A stretch of 64,000 bases of DNA, taken from positions 41,001,656-41,065,655 of the forward strand of contig JARCOQ010000007.1 of the NCBI GenBank assembly GCA_029207755.1, given 5' to 3'. The stretch's first letter is position 1. Every line of letters starts with the position of its first letter. Positions 30,121 to 41,900 of the stretch are shown in pieces. The notes below the pieces were generated by a model. It was not told where the DNA came from. It made no database searches and saw only the letters and a program-made list of their open reading frames with translations. This DNA is from Chamaea fasciata (taxonomy: Eukaryota > Chordata > Aves > Passeriformes > Sylviidae). The translations under genes were made by a program, and so were the position numbers.

Positions 30121-33100
30121 TTATCTTAGGTCCAGCTGGATCTTGACTGTGCTGTTATAAAAGGTCCCAGCACAGTTGGAGCCCCCAAAGACCAACACTG
30201 TGTGCAGGTTCTGCTCCTCTTTGTTCTCCTTGTCCATATCCATCAAGTGAGCAGGAGTCAGGTCAAGCAATGTATGGCCAGCTCGGGGAACAGAGCAGAG
30301 GTCATGGTGGATCACCGTGCTCCAAGAAAGAGTATCTGAAGTGGAAAAGGGATATCAATACAAGCCCATTCTTAGTGCAAGGGATGAGACAAATGGACTA
30401 GACTAGGTGTTCAGAGTCACCTTCAGCTATTAAAGCAGGGCTGGAGTGTCGCTCACCTAGGTGAAAGACAAAGGCATCATGCAAGGCTCCTCTGGCATTG
30501 CAGCCTCCACTGATCAGAACCTTCTGGTCCGACACAGCCAGAGCTGCATGAAAACTGTGATCAAAGCAAAGCCAAAAGGTGACTACAACAAAACCTGCTG
30601 GGATGGCCTCAGTCAGCGATGGGCAGACTTGATCAGGAGGTTGGGGGCTTAAGCTGCAGGAAAAAGGTTTACTTCTGCATCTCTCTGCCCTGACTTGCAG
30701 AATAACCCTAAAGGAGATGTTTGCCTCTGCAGGGCAGGCCACAATCAGGCCTGAAGAGCAACTCATTATCTCAGAAGGAACTATCAAAACTCCTCTGCTT
30801 TGCTCTGTGGGGTGAGATAGCAGGCCAGCTGGACTCTGCATTGATTTAGGTCATTGTTCTAGTGAGCAATTCTGTCCTTTTAGTAACAGCATAGTCCTGG
30901 TACAGGAGTTTCTTCCTCTGTGTGGCACAGTACCTCTCCAGGCACTGTGAAGACCAAACAGCAGGCCATACAGTTTACTGACACAGGACAGAAAACTTAC
31001 CCTGAAAGACAGATTTCCAGGAAGACTAAGGAATATCCCCCCATACCATACAGGCACCAACAAGGACAGCACAGGAATTCCTGGCCCCACAGCAGAGAGA
31101 AGATCCACTCCATTTGACTAGTGGGACAGAGATATGCAGCTGGGTCTGATCACAAGCACTGTTTAAACCTGGCTTCAAAGAGAAATGACAGATGATAATA
31201 GCTCCTGGGTCTGCAATAGAACCTTACCAACGTGCAGAAGGCTGTCCTGCCAGGAGGGGGACTGGTGTGTACTCCATGAAACCTGATAGACAGAAAAAAG
31301 GCAGGTGAAATGTCCAAAAACCTCAACCCCGGAACTAGACAAAAACTTAGATACTCTGCCACAACAACAACCTGCCGCCTTTATTACTCAGCTTCTTCCA
31401 AAAAAGCCCTTGTTTTTTCTTCATCCACTCCCTTATTGCTTCAGAAAGGGTGGTTTTTTAACCCATAGTTTTTCATCTCCATTGCCTAGTCAGGAGTTTT
31501 TATAATGTTATTGCTATTTTCCCATTGAGCACAACTCACTCCCAAGTCCCTGTCTTGGAACCGACCTTCCCAAGGCAGCCAGATGGCACAGACTTTCTTA
31601 CCCAGATCCAGAATGTGCATGTCACTGAGGTAGAGAGAAGTCCTCCGACCCCCAAAAATCAGCAGCTTGTTTTTCAACAGAGTAGCTGAATGCCTGGGCA
31701 GAGAGCAAGCAAATGAATAAAACATCTTCAGTGAATACAAAACTTCCATTTTAGCCTTGGCCTCTTCTACTGGGCTGCCATAACTTCAGTCTACACCTGG
31801 GACAGAATCCCATCAGGATTCACAACAGAAGGTACTGAGAATCCCATTGCTCTAAACACAGCCCTATCTTAAGGAGTACATGCTGGAGAACAATCACCTA
31901 ATATTTAGGAAATCACACCGGTGTGGGAGGGAAGGTAAGCAGAGGTTTCCTGCACTATTTTGGATAGCTGGAACTAGAGCATTCTCACCCAAGCCTAGGC
32001 AGAGGCTTTGCTCCTTCTGAGATGGGCTGATACCAAATTTCATGCTCTGGATTGAAGACATAGAGCATATTGCTGCAGGGTGCAACTGCCAGTGATGCCT
32101 TTCTGGGCAAAGTTCCTCCAAAAACAAAGAGCTCCTTGTGGTAGATAGTTGCACTGTGGTAGGTGAGCACTGGTATCCTCCCTTTAGCCTAGAAAAAGTT
32201 CAATATATATTTGTTACAAGAAGTGCATTATTTGCTGCATGACCCATAGGAAAGGGGCCCACATCATGCAGTGAGTTTGACAAGTCTCCATTTTCACTTT
32301 ATTGGCTCCCCAGCCAGATCTTGCTGCACAGGCAGACAGTACATCCTTTGCATGCTCTACACCAACAGAATGCTCTGATAAGAAAAGGAACTCAGCCTCC
32401 CACACCTTCCTTGGAAGTTGTCACAGAACAGAAAGATCTCATCCAAGCTTACCCTCTAAAAGCCATTTTGTGCTTTACCAGGAAAGAGACAGATAGTCCC
32501 ATGCTGACAAGGGCTCAGAATTCTGTTGTGCTCAGGGCAGTTCCTGATTTGAGAAGACTGGCTCTTCATCTAAGCATCTCGTGCTGCTCTCAATGGCACC
32601 ATATAAAATGAGAGGCCATTTCCCTCTGCTGCTTCCCACCCTTGAGCTTGGTCAGGCACAGCCCTCTGCAGCAACCATTTTTTCACATGGCTTCATTCCT
32701 TGTAAGCACAGCTCCTGGTTTCCATTCAGCATGTGGCTTTTCAACATAGCCTCCTAATACCTGTCAAACCCAACTATGCATCCCGGACAACCTGCAGCAA
32801 GAGTGAACCAAGACTACTGGACTAAGGACAAGAGCACACGGACTGCCACATTTAGGCAGAACCTGCCACCCCTCCTGCACTTTTGTCTTGGAAGAGATGC
32901 AGTACTCACAGCCACAAGGAGCCATTTCCAGGTGACTGTGTCCAGAATGTAGATGCTGCTGTAGTCTTTGTCCTCCCTTATGCCCCCAAAGATGTAGATA
33001 CGCTTGGTGTCAGGGTCATAGGTGGCCGTGTGACCATGCAGGCACGATGGCATGGCATTTTGTAGCTGCAAATCCACTGGAAGCCATAAATCACTGTCTG

Positions 33101-36100
33101 TGGGAGCAACAGCAGACACATGGTGTGGGAGTTCAAAAAGGCTCTTGATTTCACTAGATTTAAAGAATATGCCATAAAATCTTTACTCAAAACCTTGCTC
33201 CCTTCTCCTTTGATTCAGGGCTAGAGGGAACTCATACAGAATTGTTTCTGTAAGGAATGATGCCGAATTGCAAGGTGAAAGAGAAGACCAGTGAGATGCA
33301 GAAAGACACAAGGCACTGGAATTGTGTCTCACACTTCCCCACCAGTCACCACACACAGACTGCAAATTGCACTGTTGCTTTTACACCTTAAAATTCCACT
33401 CTTTCCAGAACTTGTACCTTAGCTCCTGGAGGGCTCTCAGGTACAATCCCAGAGCCTCATAAGGCACTCTATGCTGTCAGCTCAGCCTGATGACATGCCA
33501 GATGCAATGCTTTTGCTGTCCCCTCCATATGCACAGATGGGCAAATATCCCCCTTCATCTGCATGAGCTGTCCTCAAGTCCCACTGTCCCCATTGATTTT
33601 GACAACCCTAAAGTCCCCCCCACCAATTTCCAGCTTCCAGAGAGCATCCCGGCAGGACTGTTGATTGACACCTTCTCCACCAACGAGAACAGCTGTCCCC
33701 AGGTCACTGAGGCACATGGCATGGCACCACCGAGGGCTGGGACTGCCTGAGGAGGGAAGAGCACAGGCCTGTGAGCAGTCAGACAAGACACCCTCAGCTC
33801 CCTTCCATGCTGGGGAGAACAAGCCACCTGAATGCTCAGAGGGGGGAAATGGTAAGGCAAGGACCCCTGGTTCCTTCCCTCTGCAGGGGAAAAGGACATA
33901 CCTCCCTGAGCAATATTTTCAGTTGGCTTGGGGGAATAACTGCTGTATTTAGAGAGACCTCAGGAGCAAGGAGTAGCTGGATGTAGGATGCATTCAGGCT
34001 GCCACTTCAGACAGGCTTGGATGTCCCCCATTTACTACCCCATCTCCAGAAGTGATACCCAGAGTTGTGCTACCCACCCTGCACTACTTCTTGTGAGGGA
34101 GGACTACCCAGGGACAGCTTGTCAGTGCCTCGGATAGAACAGTCAGAAGCCTGGAGCTGCTTTCAGAGGTATTCCTTGTACTGCCTTGTTTCTCCTCCCT
34201 TCCCCTCCCAGGCCCCTGCAGTTGGCTGAGCAAGCTAAAAAATACTTTTTAATCAAAGTCTATTTCATATCTTACCTTTTTTCCTCAAAGAGCTGTGTAC
34301 CCAGAGGTGTGCCTGAGATTCAGAGGGGCTAAAGAAACATATTTGAGAGCCTGACAGTCCTGGAAGCACTGATGGCAATTGCATGAAGAGGAACAGTATA
34401 TACACACAACCTACTTGTTATTCTTGATCACTGGAGAAATACAGGGTGAAGCATGAGAGGCTTCTGATGTTGAGGGGAAGGAATATCATCACTGAGTGAC
34501 TGAAAAGACAAACCAGGGTCTAGGAACCAAATCCTCACCTTGCAGCTCCTTCACCGCCAGATCTGCAAAGGGAACACAGAGATGGCCCCATAAAGCAGCC
34601 AGCAGACATACTATGGAAAGTGCTCAGCTCCACTGTGTAAGAGCCCTTTGACCTTCCTTCCTCCAACCTCCAGCACAAAGCTACCTCACTGCAACAAACA
34701 AGATGTAAGACCAAGAATCATGAACTGTCTCATCCAAAGAAATGCAGAAGATAGGTAAGATCAGGGCACGCTTCCTCTGACTGCCAAATGCTGTCACCAT
34801 TGCATTTTACCCTTCTGATGGAAGCTTGTTTCCCTCCTCACACTGCCTGCAGCAGAAAAAAACTTTATGATGGAGCCATATTTGCCTTTATGACAAGCAA
34901 GCCAAGTCCCAGTAAATAATTTCTTATGGGGACCACTAATTTATTGCCAAACCTTTACACATAAACTTGGTCATGCTCTGGAACTGACTTGGAATTCCCA
35001 CTCCAGAAGCCTAAGGTTTTGTTTCCAAATCCCTTAGCAGTCACTTACTACTCAAAAGTCAGTACAATTATGCTAATTACATATATATATGCCTTTTCAT
35101 ATTTTCTATACCATGATAATAACCAATGTCTTCTATGGACCAAGTGGTATGCTATTAGTAGGGGTACAAACTAATGCAGAGCTTACAGGACGTCACAGTA
35201 GGTAACTTTCTTGTGCCTCAATTTACTTTTTTTGTAAAACAGGGTTAACAGTATTTGCCTTAATTTGTAAAACACTTTTACTTGTATGAAAAGATAGGCA
35301 TTATGTCACAGTAAAAAGTGGTGGCACTAAGAATATCCCATGTTCTATTTCTGGCTTTCTCCCAGCAGGCAAAAACTCACCAAGCAGCTGATCCAGGAAT
35401 AAAGCGCATTCTCAGTATTTCAAAGCCAAACATACAAGCCCATAATGCCTCAGAGGTACATAGAGAAATGGACTGAGAAGGTGCAGCCCAGCAGCATTGA
35501 CAGATCATTCAGACAAGACTTGTAAAATAAAGTTGGAAGCTACCAGAGTTACCTTCTTCATCTAGATCTCTCTCAGATGCCGTGGGTTCAAATAAAACTT
35601 TTCTAGGCTTTTTGGAGTGAACTCTTGGTGGTCCTTGGTCAGGACTCTTCCTCCAGGCCTCACCGGATTCCACCTTTCCAGCTGGTGACTTCAGGGCACA
35701 GGGTACCACCAGGGTCCTCAGCGGTGGCTGGATGTCCTTCTTCACAGGCCTGGATGCTCTGGCAGTCACCTCTGAGCTCTGACTCTTAACCTGTGACATG
35801 AGTCCCAGCCAAATCAGCCGTGAAGAAAGATACCTGAGACTACTGTGAATTTTATCTTAATGGGCCAGAGATCTGGTAACTGTTTTTAGGCTCATCTTCC
35901 CACTGAGTTTTAAGGGCCAACATGCCATCAGTATCAACTGCCAAACAGATGCTGAGCAATGCAGCTATCTGCTGCTGTGTGCTGTAGTTGGCTTTCAGAC
36001 TGCTGGCTGCTGGGCACAGCTAGAACATGGAAGGGCAAAAAGGCTGTCTGTTCTAGGAATGAACGGGCAGGCTGATCATCCCACTAAAGACTACTACATT

Positions 36101-37902
36101 CAACCTTTAAAAAGGCATTTCAATGGAGAACATATCTTTCCTCAGTACAAGAGAAACTTTGGGTCCAGAACTTGCCTACCCATATCTCCACTGAAAAAAT
36201 GGCAGCAAATGTTTCAGCTAGACATCAACTGAATGGCTACTGGTGAGGGAGAAGATACTAATAAAAAGGTGAAATAACAAGAAGGTGACTCCAAAATACC
36301 CCAGTAGGATCCTCCAGGTTCTGGCCACGGGGTATATCATCTGCTGGGAGCACTGGTGACTGGGTGGTCTCTGGTACAAGGAAGGAATGGGCAGGTGTAC
36401 TGCTGGAGACACCTCGGAACAGCTGCAGCAGAAACAGCAACAGAATAAAAGGCTGTAAGTGTGCTGGCCTCCATCCACACAAAGGATGAGCAAAAACATG
36501 TCTTGCAAGGGACAGCTTCCCTGCAATGGTATAACCTGCCTTTTATCTCTCACAGCAACAAAACAAGAAGAAGGAAACCAGGCACTGCAAGATAATAAAT
36601 CCATTGGCTTCAGCTCAAGGTAAAACAATTATGTAAGTGCCAAAGACTCAGGAGAGAGCAAAACTGGAAAGGAACAGCTGTCTGCTGCTCGTCTCCTGCG
36701 ACATACAAGGTGTTCTGGCAAAACTGTGTTCAGAGGATAGGCCTAGAGCATCACAAGAGGTTTCAGGCTCAGCACAGATGTACATTAATAGATCCATGTT
36801 TGTCAGCTCTACCTTGGAGTAGCAGAGAAGGAACGGGCAAGGAGGGAGAGGAGGTTCTGGGGCTCAGAAGTGACAACATTTGAATCCCTGGGCAGGAAGA
36901 GAGGAGAGTGTCAATTCTTTTTACCTTTCCATTGACAGTCAGGACAAGCCTCACAGGGTTGCCTTTGTCCATCTCTTTCAACGAGGCCATGAAAATATCT
37001 GTTCTCCAGGCATCTTCCCACACCAGAGACCTGCACAAAGGACCATGGCTTTTCAGCTCACAAGTGACACTGACCAGGACAAAATTCCCGCTCCCATACT
37101 AGATGATAACAGCTCAAAGCCAAAAGAGTTCCAACCCTGAAAGCAGCCAAAAGGAATCATCCCTAGATAGAAACAACATGGTGGGGGACCAGCAGGCCTG
37201 AGAAGCTTTTGGATAACAGCAGCAGAATCAGGCAGCACCAGAGAACAGAAAGCTTTTCCAGGATGCCCCTCCTGACACCGGAGCAGCTCCTGCTGTAACC
37301 TGCGGGTGGGCTCCAGCGTGCCGACCCGCTGTGGCGCAACGCCTGGGGACACCAGCACATCCACTGCGATGCTCGTGTCCGGAGAGTAACAGCTCCAGTC
37401 TCCCAGCCCGAACACCACCAGCTGCTTTGGCAACGGCAGGGGCAGCCAAGCCTGGAAACCCATCTGGCTGGAGTGGCTGCAAGGGGAGGGAAGAAAAACG
37501 AGAGACTGTAATCGAGGAGTAAAATAAAAGGTAGAAAAATACAAGAAAACGCCTGAAAACACATTTATGCCAGGGAAGGTTGAAAAGAGAGGGCTTGTGT
37601 CGTTTAAAGATGGAACCATGCAAGGATGCAGGGAAGGAAACAACGGGTGGGAAGGGAGAGCCGCCAGGGGCTGGATGGAGCAGCGCAGCCACGCTGGCAG
37701 CGGCATTTCCAGAGAGGGCCAAGGCACGGCGTGCAGGTGCCCCGGCCCGCGGTGGAGCCCAACCCTGACAGGGACCGGCCGGGCCGCACCTGCCGAGGCG
37801 CCGCGGCGGCTCCCGCAGAGCCCACAGCACGTAGAAGGCGAGGCCGCCCTGCCGGGCGCTGCCCGCGGGCCCCGGCCGGTCCCGGCGGCGGGCGCGGAGC
37901 AT
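30121..37902 (-). CDS. Kelch-repeat protein, 13 exons, 583 aa, not recognised
   Basis: Coding exons: 37790-37902, 37300-37476, 36925-37030, 36300-36422, 35553-35790, 34539-34562, 33624-33746, 32910-33097, 31989-32188, 31602-31693, 31228-31282, 30457-30554, 30121-30335. All have GT-AG borders and consistent phases, giving one intact frame ending at a TAA. Residues about 262-583 form roughly six kelch blades: paired glycines in LVGGEG, IFGGIRED, VFGGTLP, IFGGRRT, LISGGCN and VFGGSNC, with PRLGHSATLL and SARCFHAALAV strands between. Residues 174-260 are charged, proline-rich and probably disordered. Residues 1-173 match no domain I know; the first exon starts MLRARRRDRPG in a good Kozak context in a CpG island. 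The blade layout, with a spacer before the last VFGG, recalls RABEPK, but this is not RABEPK, KLHDC1 or KLHDC2 as I remember them. Such propellers usually bind protein partners; no specific role can be assigned. Boundaries of exons 2 and 4 are the least certain. Confidence 0.85.
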
Positions 37903-38100
37903 GGCGGTTAGCGGGGCCGGGGGCCGCCGGGGCCGACATTAAAGCACCGCGGCGCAGCTGGGGCGGCCCCGGCATCCCCCGGCCCCACAGCTGCGGAGGG
38001 CCCGGCGGGGCCCGCCCTGCCCGTGCTGGGAGCGCCCGCGGCGCGGCCATCCCCGTTAGCGGCGCGCTGGCGGCAGCCCCGCCAAGCCGGGAGGGGATCG
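37700..38100. promoter_or_regulatory. CpG-island promoter of the kelch gene
   Basis: A strongly GC/CpG-rich block covering exon 1 of the kelch gene and about 200 bases upstream of its ATG (37902). No convincing gene starts in the opposite direction. Confidence 0.75.
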
Positions 38101-38171
38101 GGGGAGTAGGGCCGGCTGCTCAGGCCTTCCGAAGCTGGGATCAGCCCTGCCTTCGTACCAAAGTAGCCTCT

Positions 38172-38930
38172 ATAGAATCACAGAATTCATTAGGTTAGAA
38201 AAGACCTCTGAGGTCATCGAGAACAGCCAATGACCGAACTCCATGTCAACTAGAGATGGGCACTACACATCCGATCTTTCCTTAAACGCGTCCAGCGATG
38301 GTGACTCCACCGCCTCCCCGTGCTGTCCATTCCAGTGTATAATCACCCCTTCTGCGAAGAAATCCCTTCTAATGTCCAACCTAAACTTGCCCTGGCACAG
38401 CTTGAGACTACGTCTGTCACTGTAGGACACGAAAGAAAGATGAAAGACTCCAAATATTTCAGGAGGCAAAGAGCGTAGAAAAAAGGCTTTTATTGTATAA
38501 ATCTTACTACCTTTTATAAGGTGTTCTGATACGGATTTAACATGATTGGTGAATAGGAACGACACCTCTCTAATCCCATGGGTTAAACTAGAGAAGCAGC
38601 AAAACACCATCTGGAGAAAGATTGCTTTGAGAAAGGATAGTTGTTTGCCAAAATTGTTTTGAGAAGAAACTTCCTTGAGAAATTTTTCCTTGGGAAAAAG
38701 TTAGCAGCTGCTAGCAGGCTAAAATCTCTCAGACCCAGAAATATCAGGCCCACATATGTCCTCTTGTCCTGTCACTGGCTGCCTGGGAGAAGAGGCTAAT
38801 TCCCACCTGGCTACCACCTCCTTTCAGGTAGCTGTAGAGAGTGATAAGGTCTCCCCTGAGCCTCCTTTTCTCCAGCCTAAACAACCCCTGCTCCCTCAGC
38901 CACTCCTCAAAACACTTGTGCTTCAGACAT
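38172..38930 (-). mobile_element. CR1 LINE fragment, split by an LTR
   Basis: The 3' end at about 38172 (AGAATCACAGAATTC, TCTGAGGTCATCGAG) and the segments at 38329-38414 and 38761-38930 (CCTGTCACTGGCTGCCTGGG, CTCCCTCAGCCACTCCTC) are one minus-strand CR1 3' region. It is interrupted at 38415-38754 by the solo LTR described separately. It begins about 270 bases upstream of the kelch gene ATG, in the same orientation as that gene. Confidence 0.88.
38415..38754 (-). mobile_element. Solo LTR of an endogenous retrovirus, 340 bp
   Basis: Read on the minus strand, the insert begins TGTGGGCCTGA and ends CAGTGACA, so it has TG...CA ends. It contains a TATA box (TATAAAA, 38518-38512) followed by AATAAA (38494-38489), the usual U3/R order. 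It is flanked by a 6-bp target duplication, TACGTC (38409-38414) and TATGTC (38755-38760), differing by one CpG-type transition. It interrupts a CR1 whose two halves rejoin cleanly. No internal retroviral genes are present, so it is a recombined solo LTR. A six-base duplication suggests an ERVK-like (class II) origin, but the family is not identified. Confidence 0.8.
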
Positions 38931-41900
38931 TCACTATTTCTAGAGTCCAAGCCACGTGACCCTTTCCAGAGAGAGATAATTTGTTTGGCGATTCCTAAGT
39001 GATGGGATCTGTACACATTTCTTGATCAGCCTTCATGAAAAAGCAGGCGTGAATCTTGCTTCTCTTACTCTGCAGTCAGGGCTCATATTGAAGGTAGGAT
39101 GGTGGCAGATACTGCTTAAACAGTAATGACATGTGTGTATGTGTTAGTACAGAGGGCTCCACTGGGTAACTGATTCCACCTGTATAACAATGAGTAGCTC
39201 TGCTAAGCTTAAAACTGCTGTTGATAATCAAACACTACTACAAGCAGCAACAGGACTTCAGCAGCCAAAGTACAATATTCTCCCTATTCACCTGAAAGAA
39301 GTCAGGTGAAGAGCCACTTCCCTGGCAGAGGCTACAAAGCCTGCTGCAAGGCCTTCACAGAGTACCTCATGATCAGAGTGTTTCTGCTGCCCATCCATAA
39401 AATTTACAGAAGCAGGGAGTGGCAGAGTGGGGGTGGATGGGAAGAACTAATGTGAAATTTGCATCACTTCCCTGCATCCCCACTATTTTCCTTAGTTTTC
39501 CTCTTGGCCATATGCCTGAGCCAAGCACAAGGATCTATCATGGGTGCCTCATAATAAAGCAGCTGTAGCAGTGTTTCTCTTTGGTGGTCTTAAAATGCAA
39601 TGAAACATCTTTAACTTCGCAGAATCTTCTATTGTTTGGAGCAGCTTAGTTTATGACTGCTCCTGCCCATCAATTAGTTTGTGAAAGTGCTTCAAGGGAA
39701 CATCAGACTAGAACAGAGAATTGAACCTCTGCAGCACTTGTCCTACTAAACCTCAAATGAGATAGGTGAGAAAAGATGACTCCTGCTACAGGCATCATTT
39801 CTCATTTTGACCAGCAAGTGCTTCTTTCAGGACATTTAAATAGAGCCTTTGTAGTATGATAAAGCTGATGGGCAAAGCAGCTGTGAGGAGCTGTGAAGGG
39901 TGAAACACTTTTCTTCAGACAATTTAATGAGTATCTGATAACTGAAGAGATGTGTTTAAATCCTCCAGACTGAATGCTGAAATAACAAAGGAGCTAGGGG
40001 ATCTGTGCAAATGGAAGTGACCGTACCAGTCTCAAGTACCAGTTTGAAGAACTGGAGGTTAAAGTATTCAAACTCGACTTACGTCCATTATATGAGCTTG
40101 GCTACTTGCTTGTTCCTCTCCGATTCCTCAAGCATTCAGTACAATCTTAAGAAAAATATTCCAGCAAGTCATTTTAACAGACAAAATATTTCCTGGCTGG
40201 AACGATCATCACGAGCTAACAAGGCATTTTTCTATCCATTTGCATCAGAATCTGCAAAGTAGATTTTGCGTATTTGCCTCCTCTTTACTCCTAAAACTAA
40301 CTGCATTCTTATTTTGTTGGGAAGTCTGTAGTTGAATTTTTCATATCAAGATACTCATTTGCCTTAAACAGAAGACAGAGTTCTTGGTTGCATAGTGAAA
40401 AGTTTATTTAAAGAGAGAAAGTTCCAATATATTATTACAAATCAACCACAACACATCAAATATAAACAATACAAACCAATTGTAGAAGGAATGCAAGCAC
40501 ACTATAAATATAGCCTTCATATGTGCCCTTCAGAAAGAGTCCAGTGCCACATTTTGTTAAAATATCCTCTTCTCTATTTAAAACTCACCTCTTGGTGAGC
40601 AAATGAAAAGCAAACAGCTGGTGCTGAGAACTCAATTTTGAAATCACAGGACATCAAAAGTATCTACATCACATAGAAAAGGACTGACAAACAACGATCA
40701 CAGTTCACAAGAACATAGGTCTGAAAAAGGTATGACCAGTTACAAGATGCTCCCCACTGAAAGCCTGTGCTAATAGCTTGGAGCTGTGAGTGGAAAGCAG
40801 CCTGCTTCTCTCTGAGAGCTGTCCCTAGGGCATCTTGGAGGTTGCAGGGAGGCCATCTCCAGCTATTTATCATTTCCAAACAGGGCTCCTAAATGTCAAG
40901 GTCACTACTTAGCAAGGTCTCCTTAGCTCTGAATTTTGTGGCTGGCATCCTGCTTCTTGTCCAAGGGACTTTATTCACCAGTCCAGATGGGTTTAAAACA
41001 GATAACCCTCACTGAAGCATCAGAAAATTCTTCCTCTCTCCCTTCCCAATAAAGGCTACATTTAACGTATGATGATTCTGAGAAAGCAACATGTAAAATC
41101 CAGAATGGAACCTAGAAAAGATAAGGGGACTCAGATCCACCATCCACCCGGCCTGATGCACCTTCAGCTGCAACAGCACCAGAGTTTCAGAATAAGTAGC
41201 CAGAAACCCTCTCCAGACAAATGTGGAATATCCCCCCAGAAAACTCTCCTCCTTGCAATATAGGTTGGAACTCTGCTGTTCTATGTACCTTCTAAAACTT
41301 TATTTCATTGGTATTTACTGCAAATTAACTTCTTTAGATAAATGCCTTAGCACTTTGACTCCTAAACTCCTGTTTTCTTTCACAATCTAATTAGCAATGC
41401 ATTTGAGACAAGCAGTTCACAGTCTTTCATTCTGTCTGTTGTGAAGTTCTCATTCATCTACATGACATTGTCACATCCAATATTTTCCCAGATATGAAAA
41501 AAGGAGAAATAGTATTTTCTTTTATGCTTGTACAAATAATAATTTAAAAAAAAACAAAAAAAACCAACCCACCACTTTGTTGCTTTGGTCTCTCATCCAC
41601 ACTCACTATGCATTAGCACACACCACTCACAACTCTGGATTTCAGCACTCTTTTTAGAGAAAATGATGAATGGCCATAAGAAACACTCTTCTATGTCTAT
41701 CTAGTGTTCCTCTGGTCCTTGGGTTTAGTGTCAGCATATCAAAAGGAGTAGTCCTCTGGTGTTCCGAGACATCTGACAGCAGCATATGAAGGCAAAGAAT
41801 GTATGGCACCAGGAAATTCAAACACCACTGTACTCATTTTACAGCAACAAGGCAGTCTATGAACAGATTAGATCTCCAGGAACAGCCTAGAGGGGCCCTC

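Noticed and set aside
30555..31228. Apparent frameshift in the kelch gene around exons 11-12
   Set aside because: Resolved by using the acceptor before TTTTCATG at 30554 instead of the AG eight to ten bases later; the frame then continues as SARCFHAALAV.
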